NCBI GenBank assembly: GCA_019671135.1
Contig: JAHRHY010000010.1
Coordinates: forward strand, 2,108,001-2,172,000
Source: Linnemannia hyalina
Lineage: Eukaryota > Mortierellomycota > Mortierellomycetes > Mortierellales > Mortierellaceae
Reading direction: 5' to 3'
Length of the DNA: 64,000 bases
Shown: in pieces, positions 11,327 through 22,785 of the stretch
Layout: every line of letters begins with the position of its first letter
How positions within the stretch are numbered: the first letter of the stretch is position 1
Notes under the pieces: model-generated
Told to the model about the DNA's origin: nothing
The model's database searches: none
The model's input: only the letters and a program-made list of their open reading frames with translations
Position numbers and translations under genes: made by a program

Positions 11327-12117
11327 CTTTGGTTTCCGGGGTCCCTCTGAAAAGAAGAGGAGGAACGGTTGCTGTTATTGAAATCCCGACCTGAGCGGCG
11401 GTCCTGGTTGTTGTTACAATTTTTGTCAGAATTATCGCGGCCATTGCCGTGACTATTGTTGTTGTTGTCATTATTGTTGTCGCCTTTGTCTCGGCGATTG
11501 TCGGTTCCTGGCTTGCTCTTAAAGTATGACTGTAGGGTGCGGATAGACTTGGTGTGGTCGTAGAAGGACTGTGGGTCGAACATGTTGAGAGCGTCGTCCT
11601 CGAAGTGTGCTCCTGCGGCTTCGCGAACGTTAGCCATGCGGGTCTCGTGCATCTTAACAGCCATTCCGCCCAGGTGTTGGCGCATAAGGACTGCAAAACT
11701 GACGGAAAGGTCCAGAATCTGGTCTGGCTTGAGATGTTCAGGGTCGATCTCCTGAAGCTGTCGGAATTGGTGATAGAAGTAATCCACGGGGCGTGTGAGC
11801 TCGGCGCATCGCTCCTGAAACTCGCGGGTCTGTGAATCATGCTTCCTATTGAAGTTGAGGTTGTTGGAGACGACGTATGGGACCTTGGGTGCTTTATATT
11901 GGTCCATGTGAACGTTCTTGGGAAAGCCTCGAATGACTTCCTTGAGTTCGGTGTCGCTCTTTGTTGGTTTGGTGAAAAACTCGATAGGCGTTGCTGGTTT
12001 GATGCTGGGGCATCCAATGACATCCACGTCTGAGGGGCGATAGTGTTGAAGTGGAGCTTGAGTTGTGATCGCGGGGTCGGAGCCCTGGCGAAGGCGATCT
12101 GCCATAAAGCGTTCCAT
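11242..12117 (-). CDS. DIRS Gag-like protein
   Basis: A 291-codon frame with a helical N-terminal half and an Asn/Asp/Arg/Ser-rich C-terminal tail, the usual composition of DIRS ORF1 products, which bind element RNA. The frame stays open upstream of the ATG at 12117, through FLSQRLDR and a poly-Ser leader, back to an ATG followed two codons later by TAA (ATG GAA TAA, near 12226). The natural start was probably there and now carries a nonsense codon. It overlaps the start of pol. Confidence 0.65.
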   Translation of the reverse strand: MERFMADRLRQGSDPAITTQAPLQHYRPSDVDVIGCPSIKPATPIEFFTKPTKSDTELKEVIRGFPKNVHMDQYKAPKVPYVVSNNLNFNRKHDSQTREFQERCAELTRPVDYFYHQFRQLQEIDPEHLKPDQILDLSVSFAVLMRQHLGGMAVKMHETRMANVREAAGAHFEDDALNMFDPQSFYDHTKSIRTLQSYFKSKPGTDNRRDKGDNNNDNNNNSHGNGRDNSDKNCNNNQDRRSGRDFNNSNRSSSSFQRDPGNQRWNSQQRGRSTSRRNDRSPRSEGGSKDS

Positions 12118-12291
12118 GCGGTCCAGCCTTTGGCTGAGGAAGAGGATATCTGCATCCTTGGGATCGAGTGGGTAGTCGAGTGGGGGTGAGGAAGAGGAAG
12201 AGGAGGACGATGAGGGAGAGGGTTATTCCATGGGGACCTGTTGAGAAGGGTGAACTCTGATGATGCGGGCAATGTCCCTGGCGAAACAAAA

Positions 12292-12428
12292 GAAGATAAG
12301 GGACAGATATGGTGCCTGAGCAGAACTTATTTCATTTTTTCTCTTTTCACTTTCGTTTAGTTTTCTGGATTTCGCATTTTATACAATAAAAGAAGATAAC
12401 AAATATATGGTCCTGGCCCGACGGATAA
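12292..12428. repeat. DIRS inverted terminal repeat (5' side of the element)
   Basis: Inverted partner of 7761-7897, same length, near-identical over the whole 137 bp. It would supply the promoter and leader of the minus-strand transcript. Confidence 0.88.
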
Positions 12429-14160
12429 CAACTGATTGTTCCTGGGTATACCCTTCTTTATCAACGCGTCTCTCAACTCGCGCGTTCCTCAGTGCCTTTG
12501 TACGGACGGATTCAAAAAGGATGCAAAAAGGATGGAATCCTACGTAGTGGCGAGTGACGTCTACTTCCGACATAACCGTGCCATACGGCTCGGCACATGG
12601 CTCGCTTTTACGTTGATCTCTCATTGCAGAGAGTCTTCAGTAGGCGATAGGGTCAAGGAAGGCTAGGGTATAAACTGGTTAGGCGGGTTGATGAAATTGA
12701 AGGAGATGCGAAGAAACGTGCAGGCGACAACGTTGGATGTATAATAGCGTATTAGCCTAAATTCAATTTGAAGATCATGAAGCTCCTGCCGACTTTGAGA
12801 ACTCCTAAACACACATCGCCGTGGGGTGCTCTTCCGGCAATTTGAGATCGACACTGCCGCCCCCGTATATTGTTTGATTTCATTAAGCAGACGTTTGCAT
12901 ACACAAAGATTAAACTGCATGGCCATATGAATGAAATGAATAAGCAATTCTACACAAAAAAAAATAAGAATGCAAAAATGTCAGTAGACAACTCTAATAT
13001 ACAAAACGCAGGCCTCTAGCACCGTTTAATTTGCTTTGAAAATCATCTTCCCAATGGCTTAAGAACTGCCAGTCCCAACCCTTCTGGCTCTGACTGTAGT
13101 TCATAGAAGATTCATAATGAACAAGCCTCAGACCAGGTCGTCTGTCCTGAAGGCTCTGATTAACCTCAAAGATGAAGATAAACCACCAATCGACACAGTT
13201 GCGCTTATGGTAAAACATGGTCAACTCCTGACTTGGCAAATGGTGCACAAACCAATCCACGCTTTAGGTTGCTGTCAATTCTGGACTCTGGAATGTCGAG
13301 GTTCTTCTTACGAGTATCGAGGACGTCGGTCCGGGGGTTTTTTCGCGCTTCATCGCCATGTCTGCCTTATCTTCCGCTTGGGGTTGGTCCATATATAACG
13401 TCATGTTGTCCTTCCTCTTGAATCTGGCCATCTCCATCTTTAACTTTACATGGGCGATTTCTTGAAGGCCGTTTGAGTAAGTGTCTCGGGTGAATCGAAA
13501 ACGAGAACCAAGGAGATCCACCGTTGTCTTCCTGTGGTGAGTGACGCGAGAATGGACTAGTAAAGTATGTCTGAGCAATAGCCCTTCTTGCGGTTAAAGG
13601 GAAACCATTCTGTGTGTCCCATGGTTGCTGTCCTGGTCTCATGTAATACCAGGTTAGTGATGATACAAATTTAATTAGTTACCGCCCCATCCACTTTTTT
13701 CCACTCGTTCATTGTTTCCCATGAGCCAATTGCCTCCGTTGTGTCAGCCTTGTGAATGATCAAAGAGCATGATAACTGTTAAAAAGCACAATATCTTTAT
13801 GGGTCTGTAATACTATCAACAAGTTTCCTACTAATGGAACATGACAGTCTCGCCTCTATGTCTTATTTACATCTACCATCGCAATCATGCGCACAAATAA
13901 CCCGCCGCCTTTTAAATAGGTCTTATTGCTACATTTAGGAGCAACAAAAACCATAACACCTGCCATTTCGTTGAACCATTTTTTGTGTTTTTTTTTTTTT
14001 TTTTTTTTTTTTTAAGTCGAGTGTTGGTGATCCGTCAAATGAAAGACACAAGCGACGTTAGAGTCCCTGCTATTAATTTTAGAGCGAAGAGAAAAAAAGT
14101 CAATATTCTCTCCTGAAGTTGATTAACTGAAAAACTCTTAATAGTTAGATTTCTTTAAAC
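12429..14160. other. Region without a secure gene; two weak minus-strand frames
   Basis: Minus-strand frames at 13264-13642 and 12994-13260 are adjacent and have protein-like composition (for example WFIFIFEVNQSLQDR and KLNGARGLRFVY). They could be decayed exons of one gene, but I recognise no family and no clean splice join. A 26-base T run occupies 13988-14013. Nothing else was recognised in this 1.7 kb. Confidence 0.25.
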
Positions 14161-14246
14161 TTACAGTAACTTTGGTAGGAACCGTTGTCGGAACCAATGT
14201 AGCAATCGCTGTCGGAACCTATGCAGCAACCACCGGGCCGCTGCCA

Positions 14247-15618
14247 TTATGTTACGCACACAGCGACAGAGGTAATGGCAGTGCCAACGAGAGTGCGAGT
14301 CTCCTTGCAGATTGGGCCACCGAATTGAGCGGCGCACGCGGGTCCAAGGTTTACGGGATATTGACCCGGCACGCATTGGTATCCGGCTTGCGGGATGACC
14401 GAGACACCGGAGTATTTGCACCCTGTAGGGAAAGTGAAGCCGCAGACAGACCCAGTGACCGTGCACTTGCATGGGTCCTCGCACATGGCGTTACCGACAT
14501 CAGTCTCCGTGCATTGACCGGGGTTGCACTTGTTAGGTGTAGTTCCAGCTTTGGGTAAATCACCCTTAGTGCACGTGTAGATCGTGTCCGCGTCGATGGC
14601 CTTCTTGTCGAAGTCTTTGCAGTCATCAGGGAAGGTAAAGCCGCAGACATCCTTCGTGTCCTTGCACTTGCATGGGTCCTCGCACTTGACTGGGGGAGGA
14701 CCTCCACACTTCACTGAGTTGACCTCGATGACGGTGGGGCATGCACCAATAGCGGAGCAATGATACCACGTCTTGGGGTCAAAGTCGCACCCATAGAGGC
14801 TGGATCCGCAGAAATCTCCCACGGCGACGCAGAGGTCCCTCCAGGGGTGCTTGTTCTTGTGGTTGTGTTGTTGTTCTTTGTCGTGGTGGCAGTTTTTGTT
14901 GTGATGGTGATGCCTGTGCTTGTGCCCGGCATCATGGTTAGAGGCCTCGAAGTCTGTATCAGCAGCGTTATCCCTCTTGGCCGGTTCAATGGTATCAGAG
15001 CCCTCTGACTCAGTCTCCTCGGAGTCAGTCTCCTCGGAGTCGTCAGTCGTCTCGGTGGGACCAGTGACGTCCTGGTTGGCCATAGGTTCATCAGCAGTCC
15101 AACCCGCCTCGATGTAGACTTGAGGAATGGAGTCGGTTCCACCGCTGTTCTTGGCACTAAAAGCGCTCGAACTGGCATCAACAATGTTGGAATCGACGGC
15201 TTCGACAGCAACGGCAATGGCACCGCATACTTTGAGGGGGCACTTGAGTGTGTCGATAATGACGCCATTACGTACCAGATGCACCTCCTTGCCTGTACGG
15301 ATGTGTAGTTACGAAAGGCGAAATATAACATGGCCATGGTTAAAGAACAGTCATCAGGAAACGGGTTCAATAAAAAAATGAAATCCAGTACCCAGGAGAC
15401 AAGGCCTGTGTTTTTCTTGGTCCACGCGAACGCTATTCGCACTTACCGATTAGGCGGTGATGGTGGTGGTGATCATTGTTGAGCGCATTGAACGTCTGCT
15501 GGCCAATGGGATCGGCTGCATCCCCCGCCCTTTGCCCTAGAACGGAGGGCGTCGAGGCGAAATAGGCAATGCCTGCAAAAGCCACAAAAGTGGCTTTGCG
15601 CTGCGAAAAGATCTTCAT
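14247..15618 (-). CDS. Secreted cysteine-rich protein with two tandem modules
   Basis: Two exons, 15618-15447 and 15292-14247, joined across a 154-bp GT-AG intron (donor GTAAGT). The splice keeps frame and gives 405 aa. Exon 1 encodes a signal peptide (basic MKIFSQRK, hydrophobic core to about residue 28) and a His run (HHHHH). Then come a Thr/Ser/Glu-rich acidic linker and a second His/Lys/Asn/Gln-rich stretch (HKHRHHHHNKNCHH). The C-terminal half is Cys-rich and holds two related modules, CEDPCKC...VCGFTFPDDC and CEDPCKC...VCGFTFPTGC. The likely location is the cell wall or outside the cell, with possible metal binding through the His stretches; the function is unknown. It lies between DIRS and repeat copy 2, transcribed away from the repeat. 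Confidence 0.7.
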
Positions 15619-15866
15619 CTAGTGTGGTTGGGGAGGAAAGGAGTGATGGGTAAAATGGTTGAGCTGGCCGAACACTTGGGGGAGGATATGAAGGTAAAGA
15701 TATGTGTCAGAGAGATGTCTGTGGGGAGATAATGGGCTAGGATGGTCTGACAAAGAAATAAAAAATAGAAGGAAGGCCAACAACGAGTTAATATATATAT
15801 TCAAAAAAACTTGGGCAACCTGGAGACAAGCGATTGATTAGATAGTTCAATGACTTAAGAGAGCGC

Positions 15867-18031
15867 CTAGTGTTTACAAGGAGAAAGAGATAAAGAGGGG
15901 AGGGAGGAAAGACTCTGGTCAAGGACACCATTGCGCTTATCATGAAAACAGTTTACTCTCCTTTTCCGACGACGGAAGGATTATTCTGACTAGAACTAAT
16001 GGGTCATTTTCCATCTACAGAATCTTGGTGGCCCTGAAGTGGCGTTTCTCACTCCTTTTTTTTTCTTATTGTGACATTGATGGGGTATGTCGCTAAACAC
16101 TCAGACTCCTAAAACGAGGATGGGATTTTTGAATTTGGCGGGCACACCAAATTCTTTCGATTCTCGAGCAAGCAGTCGAAGATTAAAATGGGCAAATGGA
16201 GAAAGGTCAAACGCTATATTGCGAAAAAATGCCCAGACGCCTACGATGGTCTATGGTGCTTCCCCCTCCTTTTCTCTTTTCCTCTCCTTTTCCTTCTCTC
16301 CCTTTCCCTCTCTCCCTTTTCTCCTATTTTCTAGTCTCGCTCTCAAAATGAGCGAGCATAGAACAGTAACTACATCTCTTCTTTCTTTTCACACCGAATC
16401 ATGTCCACCCAGACACAAAGAGCAGAGATAGAAGGTGACTATCTCCCTTCTCCCTCTCTCCCTTTCCCTCTCTCCCTTTCCCTCTCTCCCTTTTCTCCTA
16501 TTTTCTAGTCTCGCTCTCAAAAATGAGCGAGCAACCACATCTCTTCATTCTTTTCACACCGGATCATGTCCACCCAGACACAAAGAGCAGAGATAGAAGG
16601 TGACTATAGCTAATAAGTCGAAATAAAAAAAGGGAGGATGACAGATCAAAGCATAACTACTTCACCATCACCTAGCACATCACAAACGAGAAATTCCGTT
16701 CCCTCCCATTTCACTCATGGTCCGAATCCGCAGTGGTGACTTGGAAGTCTGTCCTCGTTCTCATAAATGAAGAGGAAAGATGAGAAAGAATGGTCTGTAT
16801 GATCTTTTCGAACCATTGCTCGTCTATTGAACTGCAAGCCCGGCCATATGCAAGTACGGACGACCACTACGTTGACCGACTTGGCTATCCCTCTACTCCA
16901 AACTACTTGTTATTGTTGCTTTTCTTTCCACCGAGTTTGTATGTCACATATCTTGTGTTTCCCTAAGTTTGCACTGTTCCCTTAGTTGACATTCATTGCC
17001 CCTGTTTGTTATGTGCCTCCCTAATTTGCACTGTTTCCTTTGTTGCCCTTGTTGTTTTGTGCCTCCCTATTTTGCTACGTGCCTCCCTGATTTTGCACTG
17101 TCGCTTGGGTTGACATTGCTCTGTGCCTCGTAATTCTGAATTCGCGTAATTCTTGCACTCTCCTCTATGGATTTTGTTTGTGCCTCCTTGACTTTGCACA
17201 GTCCCCTGAATTGACAAGGGTTTTCTACAGATAGAATCCTCTGCCCTTCAGGTTTTCCCACACCCTTTTCAGTAAGTTACCGTAGACTGCCCCCTTTGGA
17301 AATAAAGGGATACAACTAGGACTACTCGACATTCTCTCTAGGCAGTTGAGCCACAAGGCGAGCCATGAGATCGATTTGGCGATGACATATATGGCGATCG
17401 AGACTTTTTCTACGGCCTAAAAGGAATGAGGATGGCGCTGCACTGGAAGGAGATATACTAGAGGAATCCAGGGATTGCTGTGATGAGGATGAAGCATAGG
17501 CAAGGAATGTCGGGGTTAAGTCATATGGACGCTTTTTGAAACTATTTTACATGCTGTCTCACGATGGATGCCGTCCGTGTAAAAGGAACCGCCGACTTAA
17601 ACAGCCTCTACCAAATAGAGTACCAGTACATACAATCTTCGGTTAATACCTCTTGTGCTGCTGCAGCGGTGGTACGACAGAGTATAAGCACCATCATTCG
17701 AAAATGGTGGAGAAGGCAATCCCATCTTGTCTCCTCCTCCCTTCCTTTGCCCTCACGAGAAACATACAGTCGTGTGATTACTCAAGTTAGGCGTAGTCTT
17801 TCAGAGACGGAAACCCTCATCTTCTAGTTTTAGGATGGCCAGGAAACCTCAAGTACCTAGACGAGTCAGAGGCGGCGAGGCACCAATCAGTCTACTTTTA
17901 CAAACAAGAACCTGATGAAAAAGGAAGTACTGGCACTCCCGCCTTTGTTACCGCCAAGGCAGAGTTCAAAACAAGTTGTGTTTAATGTTAGCACACTAAT
18001 GGATGAGTGGAGGGCATAAGCATGCCTTCTT
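15867..18031. repeat. 2.17-kb direct repeat, copy 2
   Basis: Copy 2 of 1-2168, offset by 15,866 bases. Its left edge (CTAGTGTTTACAAGG) is entered from unique sequence GAGAGCGC. Its right edge (GCCTTCTT) runs into sequence unlike that after copy 1. This fixes a sharp right boundary for the repeated unit. Internal minisatellites are the same as in copy 1. Confidence 0.9.
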
Positions 18032-18200
18032 GGGACACACTTGGAGAGGAGATACTATCAAACTGTGAAGTGAAATTTCTTCGAACTAACACTTTAATGA
18101 GGCTCATGCACACAGTATGATAGGATTAGAATAGTACCCGCGGCTTTGCTCGCGGAGGTGTGGAGCAGGTGTGAAGTGATGAATATTAAAACATTTATGG

Positions 18201-18448
18201 TTAGCGTTGCCGAATATAATGACGGCTAAAGCCTATTATTCGACAACGCCAGGGACTCTAAATGTGTGTATCTTTCTTTTACTATTAGCCGTGACTTCCG
18301 AAAAAAATGAAAACAAAATAAAGGGGACTCTAGGTGATCTGTTGATCTCTATCTACTTGCTAGAAAAGGGCGGGTCGGGTGGGACAACTAGAGTCCCTGG
18401 CGTTGTCGAATATTAGGCTTTAGCCGTCATTACATTCGGCAACGCTAA
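18201..18448. mobile_element. 248-bp non-autonomous element with 60-bp TIRs, DIRS-related
   Basis: It begins TTAGCGTTGCCGAATATAAT and ends with the inverted complement. The arms match over about 60 bp, to AGGGACTCT, with few differences. The arm and the adjoining interior (GCCTATTAT.CGA, GCCAGGGACT, TGTG.TATCTT.CTTTTA, AAGGGCGGG) resemble the DIRS inverted repeat and ICR at 7737-7990. It therefore looks like an internally deleted DIRS relative rather than a cut-and-paste MITE. No target duplication was identified. Confidence 0.65.
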
Positions 18449-18490
18449 TCAATAAATATTTTCCCCTTTTGAAGTCAAAACACATGCAAA

Positions 18491-20749
18491 ATGAATGAGG
18501 AAAACTCCCAGGTCGGCAACACCTCTAGCCCTTACACACCAAAACCTGGGAATCGAGAAACCGGCGCAGCGCCCGCGGCGTAGCTGGGGTCACTTGCTAG
18601 TTATTGTACTATTACTGAAATTATGGACTTTTCGCTTATAGTTCAGAGGCGATATTTCACTATCATGACGATACAAGCAACTTCACGTTGAGCGATGCAG
18701 ACCAGGCGTTGTACAACGAGGCTGCAGCCTTGTTCAAATCAATGATTGGTCCCTACACCCTCTTGTCTCTTTCCCTTGCTATTATCCTTGCCTCTTGCCT
18801 TCCTTCCTTGTCATCACCCTTGCCTCTTCTCTCTTGCTCTGCTCCTATTACAATATTATTACCTCAAAAAACGGAGGGAGAACCTTTCGTTCAAGTTCAC
18901 CCGCCACACCTTTGGACCTAGAATGGGAATTAAACTTCCCAGAAACACCTTTTATAAAATGCTCGAGCGAGAGGATAAGGTATTTTCACATAACTAGCTG
19001 TCAAGAACTGTATATATCCTATGTAATTAATAGACACTTCTTCTGCTTGTTCTTTAACGTTCAATAGATACGCTCGGCTGCTAAAGCACTCCCGAAAGGC
19101 GCTCATTACATTGTCAAGCGGAAGGATATGGTGCTTGAGCAGGTCGTGCTTCATTGGCTGCATGACCAACGTAGGAAGAGTGTTCCTGTATCCGGCAAGT
19201 TGATGCAGGTTGCAGGTCATTTCGCTTGCACAGTTCTTTGTGACTTGAGGGATGAATCGGATGGTACCCAGTCCAAGGAGCCACTATCATTTTCGGCTTG
19301 GTGGCTTGACGAATTCAAGAAATGGTATCACATCTCGCATTGCCAACTTCATGGAGAGGCAGGGGAGGTCGACCTGGAGGCTATCGAACCCGAGCTAATC
19401 GAAATTCGCCAGCTTTGCGCCCAGTACACCCCTGACAACATTTTCAACTGTGAAGAGACTGGGATGTATGTGAAGGAGCTGGACACCAAATCGTATACGA
19501 ACCCAACTTCCACGTCAGGCGCCAAGGCAATCCGGGACTGCAGAGTATCCGTTATGTTTTGCATCAATGCTTCTGGAACATCTCTCGCTATGGCCAAGAA
19601 AAAAGGTTTATTAATGCCACTAGTTATCGGTAATATATGATGTTCTGTATGAGTGACTTATATGTGAATGACCTTGGCGACATATCTTTCTTCAGATCTT
19701 AATCCTTATGACTGTTTTGGTTCATATTAGGTGAACACATCCCCAGAGACGTTGAAAAGGAGGCTGCCGCAAAGATGACCATGACGAGAACAAAGAAAGG
19801 GTGGATGGACGGCGAGGTATTTGTACGCTGGCTACAAAGGTTGGACGATGACCTTGACCAACCCACTCTTCTTCTGATGGACTCTGCAGGAGCGCACAAT
19901 AACGTCGATATGCGCGACCCTTATGGAGGAGTGCCTTGGAGGCATCTTCACATCCGGCGACTACCCGTCAACTCAACTTCGGTTACCCAACCTCTCGACG
20001 CGGGCGTCATCAGTGCTTTCAAACGAGTGTTTCTGGAGATGCTTGGCTTTGAAACATGTTATGCTCGAAACTTTGACCAAACGACAAATATCTCCAATGG
20101 GCATGCCTGGTCACTGGTCCCGTATGCATGGGATCATATGAAGCCGTCCACACTACGCAACTGCTTCGCGAAAACCCCAGTCCTTCCAACACAAATGCGC
20201 GATCATCTCCAACAACAACAGCCAACAAAGGAAGAGCAGCAACGGCCGACACCTCGGTACACTCAACATGAAAAATACAAGGAGCAGGAAAAGGCGTATT
20301 TCGAGCATATCATTGCCGAGGTCGGGGTGGAGAACGAACTGAATTTCAGATTGGAAGAGAGTAAGGAGGAGCTGACTGGGAGTGCGCTACAACAGGTAGA
20401 TGTGGATGGAGGAGGGCAAGATGCAGTGGGCGGAAATGGCGATAACGTTGGCGAGGCAAGTCACAAGAGCTCGCCCTTGTCGGACACCGACATCGGCACG
20501 ACCATCCAAACACTGAAAGACTTGGCGGGCGACAGTGATGTTCTCACGACCGATGGCTTTAAGCGAGTTCGACTGTGCGGAACACGACTCAGGAGGAATG
20601 CAGGAGATTGGAAAGAGTGTAAAGCAACTCGTACGAGCATGTGCAGCCGCCAGAAACAAAGCGTTGGCCTACATGTCGTTCTTGGACATGCATGCGTCAT
20701 TCATCACGTGCGCTATATATCCGTGACGGTTTTTCTGGTTTTAGAATAG
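18491..20749 (+). CDS. Pogo/CENP-B-like DDE transposase gene (multi-exon)
   Basis: Proposed exons are 18491-18579, 18642-~18745, ~18870-18979, 19068-19629 and 19731-20749. The junctions 18579/18642, 18979/19068 and 19629/19731 are GT-AG and keep frame; the join after 18745 is unresolved. It has a CENP-B-type helix-turn-helix (RKDMVLEQVVLHWLHDQ...VPVSGKLM), then a DDE core: NIFNCEETGMY, LLLMDSAGAHNN and STSVTQPLDAGVISAFKR. The first motif normally reads N.DETG, so here the first catalytic Asp is Glu. An acidic low-complexity C-terminus follows. No TIRs were found around it, so it may be a decayed pogo element or a retained host gene. Confidence 0.7.
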
Positions 20750-20829
20750 TGCATTTATGGAAGCAATTCAGTCCGTTTGATTTTTTTTTCGGGTACTCTC
20801 TTCGGTGACGTAATTCTCGCGCCCTGCTC

Positions 20830-21176
20830 CCTCAGTCACCATTTGTTGCCTTTCTTCCTTTCTGCCACCATTCCCACACTTCCAACCTTACCTTTCCACC
20901 ACGCGCTTTCTTCACCGCCTTTACCATCACTCGATTCCTTTCCTCACTCTTCCTCATCTTGTCTCTTCCCCATCTTTTTCCTCTGTTCGACTTTACTGTC
21001 AGTTTGTTTCTCACCGCCCCTATTGCTATTTCCACACCTATCGCATTTGCCACCGTTCCCACACCTTTTTTATCCCATCTTTCCCTTTTACACCCACACC
21101 CCCTTTCCTTTCGACTTCCTCATATCCTTTACTATCCAGCCTTCTTCACCCCATTTTCACTGATACTTCACAGTCC
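20830..21176 (+). promoter_or_regulatory. Pyrimidine-rich leader upstream of the CRN gene
   Basis: About 350 bp strongly enriched in C and T on the coding strand, ending directly at the CRN start codon. Long CT-tracts before the ATG are common in fungal promoters. No clear TATA box was seen. Confidence 0.4.
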
Positions 21177-22785
21177 ATGGCCGAAGACCTTACCCTGTTC
21201 TGTCTTATTGATGGGCAGTCGATATCGAACGCCTTCTCTGTCGAGATTAACCCCAAAAAGACAGTCGATGGCCTCAAGAAGTCCATTAGGAACGAGAAGC
21301 CCAACGAGTTTCGCGATGTCGATCCAGACGAGCTCACCCTCTGGCGCGTCTCAATCCCAATCACCGACGAGGATGACGAAGTTCCCATCGTGCTCAACTT
21401 CTTCGATGAGAAGAAGAAACTCGGTCCAGCAACTCGTCTCTCCAAGGTGTTCCCTGAGGACCTTCCAGAAGAGACGATTCACATCATCGTTCAACGTCCT
21501 CTGCTGCCGCAATCAGGTAATATTCTAATGCGCTTTGCTGGTCCGGAGAATTGGCTAAGAATCTACACATAGTAACTGCGCCTTGTTTTACCATCTGCAA
21601 ATGTATAGATGACCTCAATCCCGAAATCGCTGCACTCCGCAAGCAGCTGTCCGACATGCAAGATTCCTCTATTAGTATGTAGCATCAGTTCGGGTGTCAT
21701 CATGACCGTCTATGTTCCCTTCATTGATAACAGTCATGCTGACGTCATTTTTATATGTAATAGCTATTGGAATTATCGTCAAGCCTGAGAGAAAGGTCAT
21801 ATGCAACTGGTCTGCCGCGATTGATACGGTGACTGTGAGTGACTTGATGAAGGTTCTCGTTGAGTTTTATCCACAGTACGATCACGACGACTATGTGGAA
21901 TTACATTTCTACATCACGCGCAGCAGCCCGTCGGAACCCATACGCGATGACGAGGACCTGCGCAGAGTACTCAGGGTCGCCAAAACTCAATCCATGAAGC
22001 AGCTGACCATATCACTGGCTACACCAACCAAGGGTTTCTCCGCATGGACATTCAAGGATGTCGTTTCTGAGTATAACCTCTCGGAATCAACCGATGTTGG
22101 CATTGAGGTTCTTCCGCCATTTGTCGGTATCGAAGCTGCGCCTCTGAAATCGGATCTTGAGAAAGAGGTGCTGAGACATCTCCTCGACGAGGTCGGATTA
22201 AGGGTGGAAGTTATGAAGCTGCTGGGCGCGAACGAGGCAACACGATCAATGGTGGTCGCTTCGTTCCTGCTCGCAGCGACAAAGCTATTCAAGGAAGACC
22301 TATATCTTGCATCCCAACGAGACCTCAGCGGGCGCCGAGGCAATGGAGCGCTGGACTTTTCGGTCCATCCACGGGAGACGCACTCGTACACCCTTGGCGT
22401 GACGGAGGTGAAGAAGGAAAACTTTCCACAAGGCGTGGCTCAAAACATTGTGCAGCTGGAAGCGGCCCTGACATCAAAGAAACGCAAGCGCGGGACGTAC
22501 GAGATTGACGGGGAGGAAGAGTCTCTGAGATCTTACGGGATTGTTACCGACGCAAGCCAGTGGCTGTTGCTTGAATGCACGCTGCATGAAGACGAGACAG
22601 TGACGTACAGGATGCAGGAGCTTGAGCGAACTATAAACTACAGCGGCAAGTGGCAGGAGGATGCGAAATTTGTATTCGAACGGCTTGTTTGGCTTTGGTC
22701 TCGCATGCGGGATGAAATACCGGCGCGCGAGAGGTACTCCCGGAAAGCGATCTCTCCACCCAGCGACAGGAAGACCACATCGTGA
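21177..22785 (+). CDS. Crinkler (CRN) family protein with PD-(D/E)XK-like domain
   Basis: Three exons, 21177-21516, 21609-21674 and 21764-22785, with canonical GT-AG introns and matching phases, give 475 aa. The N-terminus is the CRN ubiquitin-like header: LFCLIDGQSISNAFSVEI, then DELTLWRVSIP in the LFLAK position, closing with FPEDLPEETIHIIVQRP. A short coiled exon (ALRKQLSDMQ) follows. Exon 3 starts with a second header-like segment (FSAWTFKDVVSEY) and ends in a nuclease-like fold with GNGALDFSV, VTEVKKENF and GVAQNIVQLEAA. These fit the D, ExK and Q positions of PD-(D/E)XK enzymes. CRN proteins are effector-like or inter-cell toxin-like proteins in oomycetes and early-diverging fungi. No signal peptide is visible. 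The frame is intact. Confidence 0.85.

Larger units (their letters stand above)
7761..12428 (-). mobile_element. Degenerate DIRS-type tyrosine-recombinase retrotransposon
   Basis: Between 137-bp inverted terminal repeats lie, in minus-strand order: a Gag frame, an overlapping RT/RNase H/methyltransferase-like frame, a tyrosine-recombinase C-terminal remnant, and an internal complementary region. That is the canonical DIRS-1 layout. DIRS elements replicate through a circular intermediate and make no target duplication, and none is seen here. Nonsense codons in gag and pol and the loss of most of the recombinase indicate a dead copy. Confidence 0.85.

Noticed and set aside
9597..12272. An 891-codon minus-strand frame across the DIRS element
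   Set aside because: It lies in a third frame across gag and pol, has Ser/Thr/Pro/Gln-rich composition and shows no domain. It is a shadow of the real overlapping genes.
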